Positions 27,062 through 35,500 of a stretch of DNA of 64,000 nt are shown in pieces. Source of the DNA: Paradesertivirga superstes (GTDB taxonomy: Bacteria; Bacteroidota; Bacteroidia; Sphingobacteriales; Sphingobacteriaceae). The notes under the pieces are model-generated. The model did no database searches and was not told the origin of the DNA. It saw only the letters and a list, made by a program, of their open reading frames with translations. How positions within the stretch are numbered: position 1 is the first letter of the stretch; each line of letters opens with the position of its first letter. The translations under genes and the position numbers were made by a program. The stretch is from positions 62,001-126,000 of the forward strand of contig NZ_JBBJCN010000002.1 of the NCBI RefSeq assembly GCF_037622515.1, written 5' to 3'.

Positions 27062-28074
27062 TGGAAAAGCAAGCTTTATTATACGTTAACAACCTTCTGG
27101 TGGGGTATAAAGCAGGTTCCGAACGCGAAAAATGTGTCGCCGGGCCCATAAGTGCTGAGATGCATGCCGGAGAACTCATTTGCCTTCTGGGTCCTAACGG
27201 TGCTGGAAAATCCACCTTTTTACGCACAGTAGCAGGACTTCAACATGCTCTTAAAGGAATGGTTGCGCTTGACGGAGAAAACGTTTTTAAGTTACGCCCC
27301 ACTCAAATCGCAAAAAAATTGAGCCTGGTACTCACAGATTCTGTAAAATCAGGAAACCTGGATGTGTATTCGCTGGTATCACTGGGCAGATATCCTTATT
27401 CGGGATGGTTAGGCAGATTAACTGCCGAGGACAAAAAAATCATTCAATGGGCCATTGAATCTACACACATAGAGAAATTTTTAAACAGAAAAGTAAGTCA
27501 GCTAAGTGATGGCGAATGCCAGAAGGTGATGCTTGCCAGGGCGCTGGCACAAGATACTCCCATTATTCTCCTTGACGAACCTACAGCCCACCTTGATCTT
27601 CCCAGCCGTATCGAACTGATGCGCCTTCTTCATCAGTTAGCGCGTAATACCAATAAGGCTATTTTAATTTCCACCCACGAACTGGATCTAGCATTACAGG
27701 TTGCTGATAAAATCTGGCTCTTGAAAAAAGACGGTGCTTTAGAAGCAGGAACGCCTGAAGATCTGGTCCTTAACGGAACATTCGAATCGGCCTTCGACAA
27801 GGCAGGCGTATTGTTTGATAAATCTACGGGGACTTTTAATATCCATCAGAATAATGGGCAATCTATACATTTAAGAGGCATCGGAGCACCTGCGTTTTGG
27901 ACAAAACGTGCACTTTTAAGGAACGGATATGTTATATCAGATGATGACTCTGCTGACATTGCTGTTGAAGTTCAGCAAACACAAATGGGCACTAAATGGC
28001 TGATTAGTCAAAAACAGCATACGGATGAAGTAAACTCTGTGGAGGAATTTATTAATCTGCTTTTAAATAAATAG
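27061..28074 (+). CDS. btuD: ABC transporter ATP-binding protein with extra C-terminal domain
   Basis: The 337-residue ATPase powers the btuFCD importer. It contains Walker A GPNGAGKST (44-52), the ABC signature as LSDGE (the usual second Gly replaced by Asp), Walker B IILLDEPTAHLD and the switch His in STHELD. The start is the ATG at 27061, overlapping the last base of the btuC stop codon. After the ATPase core (about 250 residues) there is an extension of about 80 residues containing LRGIGAPAFWTKRALLRNGY, absent from E. coli BtuD. I know of similar tails in Bacteroidota relatives but of no described function. Confidence 0.9.
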   Translation: MEKQALLYVNNLLVGYKAGSEREKCVAGPISAEMHAGELICLLGPNGAGKSTFLRTVAGLQHALKGMVALDGENVFKLRPTQIAKKLSLVLTDSVKSGNLDVYSLVSLGRYPYSGWLGRLTAEDKKIIQWAIESTHIEKFLNRKVSQLSDGECQKVMLARALAQDTPIILLDEPTAHLDLPSRIELMRLLHQLARNTNKAILISTHELDLALQVADKIWLLKKDGALEAGTPEDLVLNGTFESAFDKAGVLFDKSTGTFNIHQNNGQSIHLRGIGAPAFWTKRALLRNGYVISDDDSADIAVEVQQTQMGTKWLISQKQHTDEVNSVEEFINLLLNK

Positions 28075-28184
28075 TTATCCTGTTTTTTTTGTTTAATCCG
28101 ATCTCATCCCTGAGTCCTTGCAATAATTTCGCCGAAAAAAAGCCCCTATTTACCGACACCTGCACTCGACCGGCCTAATAACAA

Positions 28185-28253
28185 TTGATTCTGAATTGAA
28201 AGCTTCGGTATTTTGAGGAACAAATCTGGAGTAAACCAGATTCAACCTCAAAA
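28185..28253 (+). promoter_or_regulatory. Possible promoter and 43-base interrupted palindrome before a TonB receptor
   Basis: A TTG (28185-28187) and a TATTTTG box (28209-28215) are 21 bases apart. Overlapping the second box is a two-tier palindrome: TTTTGAGG (28211-28218) pairs with CCTCAAAA (28246-28253), and inside it AATCTGG (28223-28229) pairs with CCAGATT (28236-28242) around the loop AGTAAA. All 15 arm bases match. It ends 9 bases before the start codon at 28263. It could be an operator or an RNA hairpin blocking ribosome binding. Confidence 0.6.
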
Positions 28254-28262
28254 CTTATTCAA

Positions 28263-30698
28263 ATGAAAACAATTGCAATCCTCATTCTCAGTACCTTGCT
28301 GTCTCTTAACCAGAAAGCAATATCGCAGGAGAATCCTGGTCATCAAATCTCAGGAACGATTTCAGACTCAATCAGCAAAAAACCGCTTGATTATATTACA
28401 GTCAGTTTGAAATCAGCCAATAACGCGGCCATAAAAGCAACGCTTTCAAAAGCAGACGGATCATTTAGATTTCAGGGCCTTAAGCCATCTAAATACTCAA
28501 TCACGATTGTTGCCATTGGATATAAACCTAAAAATATTGCAGTGGACCTCAGTGATAGTACTATGAAAAGCAAAGATTTTGGCGCAATTTATATTAGTGC
28601 CAGGTCTAACGATCTTAAGGAAGTGATGGTAATTGGAGATAAGCCTATAATGACTCAGGAAATCGATAGAATTTCATACAATTTACAGGCCGATCCTGAC
28701 AGTAAAGGCTCAAATGTTTTGGAGATGATGCGCAAAGTACCTTTGCTGTCACTGGATGCCGAAGATAACATTCAATTAAAAGGCGATAAGAACTACAAAA
28801 TTTTAATTAACGGAAAACCCTCCAGTATGGTTGAGAGAAATCCAAAAGATATTCTTCGGAGCATGCCTGCATCAAGTATTGAAAAAATTGAAGTAATAAC
28901 TACCCCACCGGCAAAATATGATGCTGAGGGATTAACTGGAATCATCAATATTATTACCAATAAGAAAGTTGACAATGGGTACAACGGAAGCTTAAACCTT
29001 AATGAAAGGTTTCCCGTAGGCGGGCCGGGTATTGGTGGGTCATTTACCGTAAAACAAGGAAAATTCGGTACTTCAGGTTACGGAGGAGGAAGTCTTCATA
29101 ATTCTCCTTCAACAGAGAATTCTAATAGCAGATTAACCTTTGACAATACTAATGCAACAAACCTGAATCAATCGGGTTCAAAAAAATCCGAAAGCAGAAG
29201 TGCATACTTCGGTTCGGAACTGAGTTATGAAATTGATAGCCTTAATCTTATTTCAGGTCAGTTTAATATTAACGGTAACCAAAGCGAAGGAGACAGTCAC
29301 CAACAATCTCTGATGACAGGAAATAATGAAACTATCGAAAGTTATCAGCTTGAAAATACCAATGAGGGAAAGGGAAACGGGATCGATGCCGCTTTGAATT
29401 ATCAATTGGGGTTTAAGTCAAATAAAAATCGTCTTTTAACCTTCTCCTACAGATTTTTCACCTACAGCAACCGACAGTTCAACAGTTTAGATGTTACTGA
29501 GCCTGTAAGATATTTCAACCCTGATTATAAACAAAATAACAAAGGAAGTTCTTCTGAACAAACCTTTCAAATAGACTATGCGTATCCTGTAAAGAAATTA
29601 ACAATTGAAGCCGGAGTTAAGGGAATACTTAGAAATAACAAAAGCGATTTCAGGTATGATTCATTAAATACTGATGGTTTTTTCGAGTTAGATCCCCAAC
29701 GGAGCAATAAATTCAACAATCGTCAAAGCATCTTAGGAGCCTACAACTCTTATCAGTACAATTTAAAAGACTGGGGCTTTAAAGGAGGTCTCAGATTAGA
29801 ACAAACGCTCATTGACGTAGAATTTATAAGCAGTGCATCTCAGCTCCAAAAAAATTACCTCAACCTTGTTCCCTCTATTTCACTTAACAGGAAACTAAAA
29901 AACATGAGCAGTTTAACATTAGGGTATTCCTATAAAATAAAAAGACCCGGAATTTATCAGTTAAACCCTTTTGTAGACCGGTCTAATCCAAATTTTGAAT
30001 CCAGCGGAAATCCAAACCTTCGCCCCGCATCAGCAAGCGGTATAGAGCTGAAATATAGCAGATTTAAAAAGGGATCAATTAATGTTGGAATAAGCTATGA
30101 ATTTTACAGTAAATTAATTATGCCTATTTCAACATTCAATGAAGTAACCAAAATAACACGTACAACTTTTGGAAATACAGGAAAAGCAAGGGTAATCGGC
30201 TCGAATGTTAATGTAAATTATCCTTTAACAACCAAATGGAACGTAACTATTAACGCACAGGCCGGCCATGGAAAAGTAAGTGCATTAGTAAATAATACCT
30301 TGGTAGAAAATGATGGGCTTATGTATTATGTTTCTGGCTCAACAGGGTATAAACTTGAAAAGGGATTGAGAGTAAATGTCAATATGCATATGAACGGACC
30401 TAATTTAACATTACAGGGTACATCCAACAGCTATATCGGATCATCAATTGGTGTAAATAAAGACCTGGTAAAAGATAAACTTTCATTTTCTGTTACAGCA
30501 AACAACCCTTTCACTAAATACAGATATTATATAAGCGAAACGAACGGCACCAACTTCAGGCAGGAAAGCACTAATCAAAACTTTTTCAGAACTTACTCAG
30601 GCAGTTTAAATTACCGGTTCGGAAAATTAAAAAGCAGCGTAAAGAAGAGTAAGAAAGGTATTATTAATGATGATGCAGGAGGCGGAATGGGTGGGTAA
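28263..30698 (+). CDS. TonB-dependent receptor (outer-membrane beta-barrel family)
   Basis: The 811-residue protein has a signal peptide (about 1-21), a carboxypeptidase-like regulatory domain (about 28-110, SGTISDSISKKPLDYITVSL), a plug domain (about 130-225, with SSIEKIEVITTPPAKYDAEG, a hallmark of this receptor group) and a large beta-barrel of the OMP_b-brl_3 type. The Gly-rich C-terminus (GGGMGG) is unusual for a barrel, which normally ends in an aromatic residue. Its ligand is unknown. Although it follows btuFCD, it has its own leader and lacks the riboswitch, so calling it BtuB would be unsafe. Confidence 0.88.
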   Translation: MKTIAILILSTLLSLNQKAISQENPGHQISGTISDSISKKPLDYITVSLKSANNAAIKATLSKADGSFRFQGLKPSKYSITIVAIGYKPKNIAVDLSDSTMKSKDFGAIYISARSNDLKEVMVIGDKPIMTQEIDRISYNLQADPDSKGSNVLEMMRKVPLLSLDAEDNIQLKGDKNYKILINGKPSSMVERNPKDILRSMPASSIEKIEVITTPPAKYDAEGLTGIINIITNKKVDNGYNGSLNLNERFPVGGPGIGGSFTVKQGKFGTSGYGGGSLHNSPSTENSNSRLTFDNTNATNLNQSGSKKSESRSAYFGSELSYEIDSLNLISGQFNINGNQSEGDSHQQSLMTGNNETIESYQLENTNEGKGNGIDAALNYQLGFKSNKNRLLTFSYRFFTYSNRQFNSLDVTEPVRYFNPDYKQNNKGSSSEQTFQIDYAYPVKKLTIEAGVKGILRNNKSDFRYDSLNTDGFFELDPQRSNKFNNRQSILGAYNSYQYNLKDWGFKGGLRLEQTLIDVEFISSASQLQKNYLNLVPSISLNRKLKNMSSLTLGYSYKIKRPGIYQLNPFVDRSNPNFESSGNPNLRPASASGIELKYSRFKKGSINVGISYEFYSKLIMPISTFNEVTKITRTTFGNTGKARVIGSNVNVNYPLTTKWNVTINAQAGHGKVSALVNNTLVENDGLMYYVSGSTGYKLEKGLRVNVNMHMNGPNLTLQGTSNSYIGSSIGVNKDLVKDKLSFSVTANNPFTKYRYYISETNGTNFRQESTNQNFFRTYSGSLNYRFGKLKSSVKKSKKGIINDDAGGGMGG

Positions 30699-30712
30699 TA
30701 AGCCAGAAGGTT

Positions 30713-30743
30713 AAAAGGGTTAAGCTTGTGTTTAATCCTTTTT
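30713..30743. terminator. Bidirectional terminator between convergent genes
   Basis: AAAAGGGTTAA (30713-30723) and TTTAATCCTTTTT (30731-30743) pair imperfectly around a short loop between the TonB receptor and the response regulator. U-rich ends on both strands suit bidirectional termination. Confidence 0.55.
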
Positions 30744-31142
30744 CTAGTTTAATTCACTTAAGATCTTAGAAAGTGTATGCATAGTTACCGGCTTGCATAT
30801 GAAATCCGTAATTTCTTCTGTTTCCCTTGCCCTATGAATTTCCTCTTCGTTTTTCGTATCACTGATCATGTAGATAGTAATTTTTTTATCAATTTTAGTT
30901 TTAAGCTTCCTGAACTCTTTAATAAATTGCCAGCCGTTGGTTTCAGGCATATTCGAATCCAGTAAAATTAGTTCGGGAAGTAAGTGAGAGTGGTGTATAA
31001 ACTGGTCTAAGTAGTTTAATGCAAGCTTTCCGTTTTCGAAATAAACCGTTTTATCAGTCAGCTGAACACCATCTATAAGTTTTTTTAACGCCAGTACATA
31101 CAGTTCATCATCATCAATGACGGCTAAATTAATTTTGCTCAT
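30744..31142 (-). CDS. Single-domain response regulator
   Basis: This 132-residue receiver domain has the acidic pocket DDDE (near 9-12), a phospho-acceptor Asp in LLDSNMP (near 60) and the conserved Lys in ICKPVTM (near 115). There is no output domain, so it would act by protein contact, like CheY or Spo0F-type phosphorelay carriers. No histidine kinase is adjacent. The ATG at 31142 is preceded by a 200-base spacer shared with the cspA end. Confidence 0.9.
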   Translation of the reverse strand: MSKINLAVIDDDELYVLALKKLIDGVQLTDKTVYFENGKLALNYLDQFIHHSHLLPELILLDSNMPETNGWQFIKEFRKLKTKIDKKITIYMISDTKNEEEIHRARETEEITDFICKPVTMHTLSKILSELN

Positions 31143-31292
31143 AAGTTGATATAAGAGTACCGTGCATTTTCACTTCCAGCATTAAATTATTTTTAGATTT
31201 TTATGAAAAACTGTAAAAATCATAGTACGGGGTTGTAACCTTAAAAGTTACATTCAGATTTCCACCTAAAAGAATTCGCAATTTTTTGGCGC

Positions 31293-31323
31293 AAAAAAAA
31301 GCATCAGTTTTAGACTGATGCTT
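31293..31323 (-). terminator. Terminator of the cold shock gene
   Basis: AAGCATCAGT (31299-31308) and ACTGATGCTT (31314-31323) form a perfect 10-base stem with a 5-base loop. On the minus strand a run of eight U (plus-strand A run 31293-31300) follows, 23 bases after the cspA stop. Confidence 0.88.
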
Positions 31324-31345
31324 GTAAGATTTTAATAAAGTTTGA

Positions 31346-31537
31346 TTATATAACTTTTACATTTACTGCGTTCAAACCTTTTTTTCCGCGTTCAACTTCA
31401 TATTCTACGGTATCATTCTCACGAATGTTATCAACTAAACCTGAAGAGTGAACAAAGATATCGCTATCTCCGTTAGATGGTACGATGAAACCGAAACCTT
31501 TAGTTTCATTGAAAAATTTTACTGTTCCTTTTTGCAT
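31346..31537 (-). CDS. Cold shock protein (CspA family)
   Basis: The 63-residue OB-fold protein binds single-stranded RNA and DNA. Both RNP motifs are present: KGFGFI (RNP1, near 13-18) and DIFVHSS (RNP2, near 26-32). The ending NAVNVKVI is the usual last strand. The 138-base leader between this gene and APP1 is long and AT-rich, as is common for cold shock genes whose mRNA leaders are structured. A strong terminator follows. Confidence 0.96.
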   Translation of the reverse strand: MQKGTVKFFNETKGFGFIVPSNGDSDIFVHSSGLVDNIRENDTVEYEVERGKKGLNAVNVKVI

Positions 31538-31705
31538 TATAAAAATTGTTAAAAACCAAATGTCGTGAATATATTTGAAAACAAATAATTTTTTAATTTA
31601 TAATATAACCGCTTTTTTTTCAATCTGAGCACTTTTTATTGCTCAATCACATTCCCAAACAGTAATTAGAAAAGCTTGTTACATTTAAACAATTACGGCA
31701 TTACC

Positions 31706-32848
31706 ATGTGGAAAAAGCTTTTCTCCGATACTATAAATCATGTTGAAAATAAATTTGATGACCTCAAATTTGATTTAAGAAAGAAGCTTGGCTTAAATGA
31801 TCCGATCCAAATAATTTCTTATCGCAGTTATGGTACCGTTAACCGTCTCTATTTAAAAGGCAGAGTTTTAGAAGACAAACAAATTGCCGCTTCCGGTGAT
31901 AAGGATACTATTTTAAATAACCTGGCAAATATGTATAAACGCTTTGAGAGCGACGAAGTGCCAAACGCAGTTCTCAGGGTTCAGTTTCAGGATCAGGTAC
32001 ATCAGATGGTTACTGATTCGGAAGGGTATTATATGATAAATATTGAGCCCACCTACCCTATCGAACCAGAAGATATCTGGCATTTCATGGAAATCGAACT
32101 CGAACATTCCCCAATTGCTTTTCCAAAAGGATTAAAAGTTTCGGCCGAAATCCTTGTTCCACCGGCAGATGCTGAATACGGGGTAATTAGTGACATTGAC
32201 GACACCATAGTGGAAACATCCGCTACTAACGTATTGAGAATGTCCCGAACGGTATTTTTACATAATGCAAGAACCCGTTTGCCTTTTGCGGGTGTTTCTG
32301 CTTTTTATAAATCATTACAGCTGGGGCGAAATGGTAAACGGAATAATCCATTTTTCTATGTCTCGAGCAGCCCATGGAACATGTATGATTTGCTGAAAGA
32401 ATTTATGGATTTAAATGACATTCCGGAAGGACCGCTACTGCTGCGCGACTTTGGTTTACAGAATAATAAATTTTTCAGTAGCGGAGGCCATATGGGGCAT
32501 AAGTTTAAAGAAATTGAAAATATTCTGCTTACCTATCCCCTTCTCAATTTTATTCTGATAGGCGATAGCGGTCAGGAAGACCCCAGAATTTACCAGGAAG
32601 TTGTAAAGAAATATCCGGGACGTATTTTGGCGATCTATATTCGTGATGTTCAATTAACCCAAAGGGAACAAATAGCTATCAAAATTAAAGAAGAGCTTAG
32701 CAATCATAAAGTAGAAATGCTAATAATAGATAATGCGGTGGAAGCAGCAGAGCATGCAGCGAAAAATGGTCTGATTTACACTGAAGCCATTCCGGAAATT
32801 ATTCATGAAAAGAAACAGGACAAAGGCCAGATTCCGGGTAAAGAATAG
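31706..32848 (+). CDS. App1-family phosphatase domain protein (DUF2183)
   Basis: The 380-residue protein has a C-terminal phosphatase domain like that of yeast App1 (phosphatidate phosphatase). The HAD-type motif I reads SDIDDTIVE with Asp163, Asp165 and Asp166; motif II is FYVSSSPWN, and motif III is LIGDSGQEDP. The N-terminal 150 residues contain a beta-rich region (VLRVQFQDQ) probably serving as a binding domain. Bacterial members may dephosphorylate phosphatidate or another phospholipid. I start at the ATG at 31706; a TTG at 31676 would add ten unconvincing residues. No signal peptide is visible. Confidence 0.88.
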   Translation: MWKKLFSDTINHVENKFDDLKFDLRKKLGLNDPIQIISYRSYGTVNRLYLKGRVLEDKQIAASGDKDTILNNLANMYKRFESDEVPNAVLRVQFQDQVHQMVTDSEGYYMINIEPTYPIEPEDIWHFMEIELEHSPIAFPKGLKVSAEILVPPADAEYGVISDIDDTIVETSATNVLRMSRTVFLHNARTRLPFAGVSAFYKSLQLGRNGKRNNPFFYVSSSPWNMYDLLKEFMDLNDIPEGPLLLRDFGLQNNKFFSSGGHMGHKFKEIENILLTYPLLNFILIGDSGQEDPRIYQEVVKKYPGRILAIYIRDVQLTQREQIAIKIKEELSNHKVEMLIIDNAVEAAEHAAKNGLIYTEAIPEIIHEKKQDKGQIPGKE

Positions 32849-32866
32849 GGAAATTAACCTCATAAC

Positions 32867-33442
32867 TCACCTTTCAATCACCAGATTATATTTAGTTAAA
32901 AGGTTTGATAAACTATTATAGTTGAATTTCGATTTTGTTATCGTATTACTTTCCGGATCAATGATAAAATTGTTGGCCGTAGTAAAATCGACTTCTTTTA
33001 ATATTGTGCGATTAAAAACTGTGCGGTTTAAATCACAGTTCAAAAATGCTGATTTACTCAAATCTGCCTCGGTAAAATCCGATTCAACCAATGAACATCC
33101 CGTAAATCTCGTTTCCTTTAACCTAAGCTTATGAAATATAGAATAGTCGAGTGTACAGTTTTCAAAACTAACGGCAAAAGAGAAAGACTTGCTGCTGGAA
33201 AAGTTGACCCCGGTAATTTTGCACTCACGAAATAAAACATTTTGAAAACCTGTATTTACTACTTTGGTTAAGGAAAGATTACAAGTATCCATAACACAAT
33301 TAACAAAAACCTTTTGGCTCAGGTCAGCATACGAAAAATCACAGTTTACAAATTCACAATCTTCAAAAAAACGTTCTTTATTATCCAGATCACCAATAGT
33401 TAAATTCTTATAAACCATTGGTTCATACTTTTTAGACATCAT
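32867..33442 (-). CDS. Pentapeptide repeat protein
   Basis: This 191-residue protein is made of A(D/N)LXX-type pentapeptide repeats that build a right-handed quadrilateral beta-helix, visible from about residue 22 to 160 (CDFSYADLSQ, CSLVESDFTEADLSKSAF, CDLNRTVFNRT). Some family members (Qnr, MfpA) protect gyrase from quinolones, and this one has a size near that group, but sequence alone does not show it. Two Met codons stand at the start; both are possible. It is convergent with the App1 gene, with 18 bases between them. Confidence 0.87.
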   Translation of the reverse strand: MMSKKYEPMVYKNLTIGDLDNKERFFEDCEFVNCDFSYADLSQKVFVNCVMDTCNLSLTKVVNTGFQNVLFRECKITGVNFSSSKSFSFAVSFENCTLDYSIFHKLRLKETRFTGCSLVESDFTEADLSKSAFLNCDLNRTVFNRTILKEVDFTTANNFIIDPESNTITKSKFNYNSLSNLLTKYNLVIER

Positions 33443-33721
33443 AAAAATTGTGTATAGTGCCGAAAGTAATATAAATAAAGTTTATTCTATTTTTTAGGAT
33501 CTATGCATAATATCCTAAAAAATCAACAGAGTGTCTAATTTTCTCCTTGAATAACAGGAAGATATTGCCCGATAAAATTCGTACGGTACGGATCTCGTGC
33601 AGCATTTTCCATAAACCAGCTTTACTAAATTATTACCTTGTACCTTCTAATCGCTACAGGCATAATTAGTTTAAGCGGGATACCTGTAATAAGTTATCGA
33701 TTTTGATAATATATCAATCTT
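33443..33721. other. Intergenic region without recognised content
   Basis: The 279 bases between the pentapeptide gene and the next small gene are AT-rich and hold no convincing ORF, RNA or terminator that I can see. The pentapeptide gene promoter must be here. Confidence 0.4.
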
Positions 33722-33940
33722 CTAATTCGGAAGCAGGTTGGCCAGATGTTTATCTATTTTTTCACCGATCTCCAGCCATGGATGATCATTATTTACTGTT
33801 GTAGGTCCCTCCCATGCCCAGCCTTTGTTTTCTTTATACATCTGGCCAATAAAAGTAGCATCACGAACAATAGAATACATGCCTTCAGTTTCTTCTGCGG
33901 TGTACACCTGGCCGTTTATTGTAAATTCGATAGTTTCCAT
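33722..33940 (-). CDS. Small hypothetical protein
   Basis: A 72-residue acidic protein with an ATG start. It contains two Trp-rich segments (GWAWEGPT and HPWLEIGEKIDKHL) and an N-terminal beta hairpin-like part (EFTINGQVYTAEE). No family is recognised; comparable small orphan proteins are frequent in Sphingobacteriaceae. It is flanked by spacers on both sides and probably transcribed alone. Confidence 0.6.
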   Translation of the reverse strand: METIEFTINGQVYTAEETEGMYSIVRDATFIGQMYKENKGWAWEGPTTVNNDHPWLEIGEKIDKHLANLLPN

Positions 33941-34048
33941 GGATTATTTTATTATATAAATCAAGATAGGGAATTTTTGTTTCATCGGCTATTTTAAGAT
34001 CTTTTCATCTCAATTAATTTTAGATCCCGAAAGCAAAAAACAATTTAC

Positions 34049-34861
34049 TTAAAATCTAAATTTTTCAAAGGCGGCTCTTATAAAATTCATTACTCCGTAA
34101 CAAATTAAGCCCAAACCCAGGGCGGCGAGTAAATAAGTACCATAACTGCTTTGTTGAATAAAACTAAAAGCAGAGCTGGTATCTCCTGCTTCTGAAGATC
34201 TGTTATGTAAAGCGGCTTTTGAAAATAAGAAAGCAATCACCAACCATACGATGCCCCTGGAAATGTAACCAATTTTTCCAGCCCTCAATAACGAACCAGA
34301 GGCCTTTCTGTCGAGTTCCTGATAATTAACATGTTTGCGATATTTTTCAGAATTTCCGTACCAGATCTGATAAATCCCAATACACAGCATGATTACTGCA
34401 GCGATTCCCAATAGCCACTGCCCGGCCGGCTGTTCCAGAATATTTTTTGCCAGATCCTGTTTAGAATCAGATCCCGAGCTATTGCCATTACTTAAAAGAA
34501 ATTTTAAAGAAAAATAAAAGACTGATAAATAAGTTAATCCGCTAAAAAAGTAGGTGAAACGCTTAGCGAGCCCCCCGGCCTTACTTCCTTTATCTTCGGT
34601 ATCAAGAAAAGTCTGAACAAATCTCCAGATGCTGTATGATAAAAGTCCGACTGCAATTACCGTAAGGATAATTTTTCCGGCAGGCTGTTCCATTATAAAC
34701 TTAAACACACCGGTTGTATCCGATTTTTGTGAAGTTTGCCCGCCCAATCGAAAAGCCGACATAAAGGCCAGCATTCCAATAAGACAATAAACAACACCTT
34801 TTGCGGCAAGGCCAAACTTAGCGACAGGTTTAATCCAGGAGTTCTTTTTTTTAAAGTTCAA
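34049..34861 (-). CDS. DUF1206 membrane protein with three internal repeats
   Basis: The 270-residue protein has six hydrophobic segments arranged as three repeated pairs, as in DUF1206. Repeat starts are AKFGLAAKGVVYCLIG (near 14), AKRFTYFFSGLTYLSV (near 101) and AGKIGYISRGIVWLVI (near 193), each followed by a QPAG- or SSYG-type second helix. The function is unknown. The frame begins with TTG at 34861: no ATG occurs before residue 31, and starting there would lose the conserved first helix. A 14-base tandem duplication lies directly upstream of this start. Confidence 0.8.
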   Translation of the reverse strand: MNFKKKNSWIKPVAKFGLAAKGVVYCLIGMLAFMSAFRLGGQTSQKSDTTGVFKFIMEQPAGKIILTVIAVGLLSYSIWRFVQTFLDTEDKGSKAGGLAKRFTYFFSGLTYLSVFYFSLKFLLSNGNSSGSDSKQDLAKNILEQPAGQWLLGIAAVIMLCIGIYQIWYGNSEKYRKHVNYQELDRKASGSLLRAGKIGYISRGIVWLVIAFLFSKAALHNRSSEAGDTSSAFSFIQQSSYGTYLLAALGLGLICYGVMNFIRAAFEKFRF

Positions 34862-34862
34862 G

Positions 34863-34890
34863 TTATAGGAGTTTAGTTATAGGAGTTTAG
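34863..34890. repeat. 14-base tandem duplication
   Basis: TTATAGGAGTTTAG occurs twice without a gap (34863-34876 and 34877-34890). It lies immediately upstream of the TTG start of the DUF1206 gene, in its 5' leader, and may be a recent slippage event. Confidence 0.85.
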
Positions 34891-34987
34891 TTAAATAAGC
34901 AATTTTCAGTGTAGAATGTTTGATTACAAGTGATCAATTTTGAATAGTTTTCGGAAAGCAGAAGTTGGTTTTATTACTTTTGTTTCA

Positions 34988-35449
34988 ATGTACAGCAGAG
35001 AGCAGGCTTCACAATTAAGACAAGAATTCTGGACGAAATTGGGTCAGTATCTTTCACCGCTATTATCTTCAGAACAGGAAAAAGTTAACTGGCTGAACTA
35101 TAAGACGGGCTTAAAATATGTTTATTTCAAAATGAATGCTGACAAAAACAAAGCCTGGATAGCTATAGAAATAACACATCCTGATGCTGGAGTTCAGGAA
35201 CTATTCTTTGAACAGTTTGAAGCCTTTAAAGATTTATTACAGAGCACCCTGAAGGAAGATTGGGAGTGGGATAAGCATACTACTGATGAGTATGGAAAAA
35301 CTGTCAGCAGAATAGTGAAGAATCTGGAAGGAGTGAATGTTTTCAATAAGGAAGATTGGCCAAAACTGATTTCCTTTTTCAAACCAAGAATTATAGCTCT
35401 TGATGAATTTTGGAATGATGTAAAGGATGGATTTGAAGGATTAAAATAA
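34988..35449 (+). CDS. DUF4268 family protein
   Basis: This 153-residue protein resembles DUF4268: N-terminal SREQASQLRQEFWTKLGQYL, central YFKMNADKNKAWIAIEIT and the C-terminal WPKLISFFKPRIIALDEFW. The family is often attached to restriction-like nuclease or nucleic-acid proteins, but in Bacteroidota stand-alone copies are common and have no known role. I use the ATG at 34988; the TTG at 34940 would add 16 residues. A TACTTTTG box at 34975-34982 stops five bases before the ATG, so the mRNA could be almost leaderless. Confidence 0.8.
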   Translation: MYSREQASQLRQEFWTKLGQYLSPLLSSEQEKVNWLNYKTGLKYVYFKMNADKNKAWIAIEITHPDAGVQELFFEQFEAFKDLLQSTLKEDWEWDKHTTDEYGKTVSRIVKNLEGVNVFNKEDWPKLISFFKPRIIALDEFWNDVKDGFEGLK

Positions 35450-35451
35450 CA

Positions 35452-35487
35452 CAATACTTTCCAAAATTCTCAAATTGGAAAGTATTG
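35452..35487. terminator. Perfect 13-base inverted repeat between convergent genes
   Basis: CAATACTTTCCAA (35452-35464) and TTGGAAAGTATTG (35475-35487) form a perfect stem with a 10-base loop between two convergent genes. No long U-tract follows on either strand, so termination efficiency is uncertain. Confidence 0.6.
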
Positions 35488-35500
35488 CGAAATACCGATA

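Noticed and set aside
28263..30698. Naming this TonB receptor BtuB because it follows btuFCD
   Set aside because: It has its own leader and no riboswitch, and belongs to the general OMP_b-brl_3 receptor group; position alone is weak evidence.
32867..33442. Calling the pentapeptide protein a Qnr quinolone-resistance determinant
   Set aside because: Pentapeptide repeats alone do not predict gyrase protection, and the Qnr-specific loops cannot be confirmed by eye.
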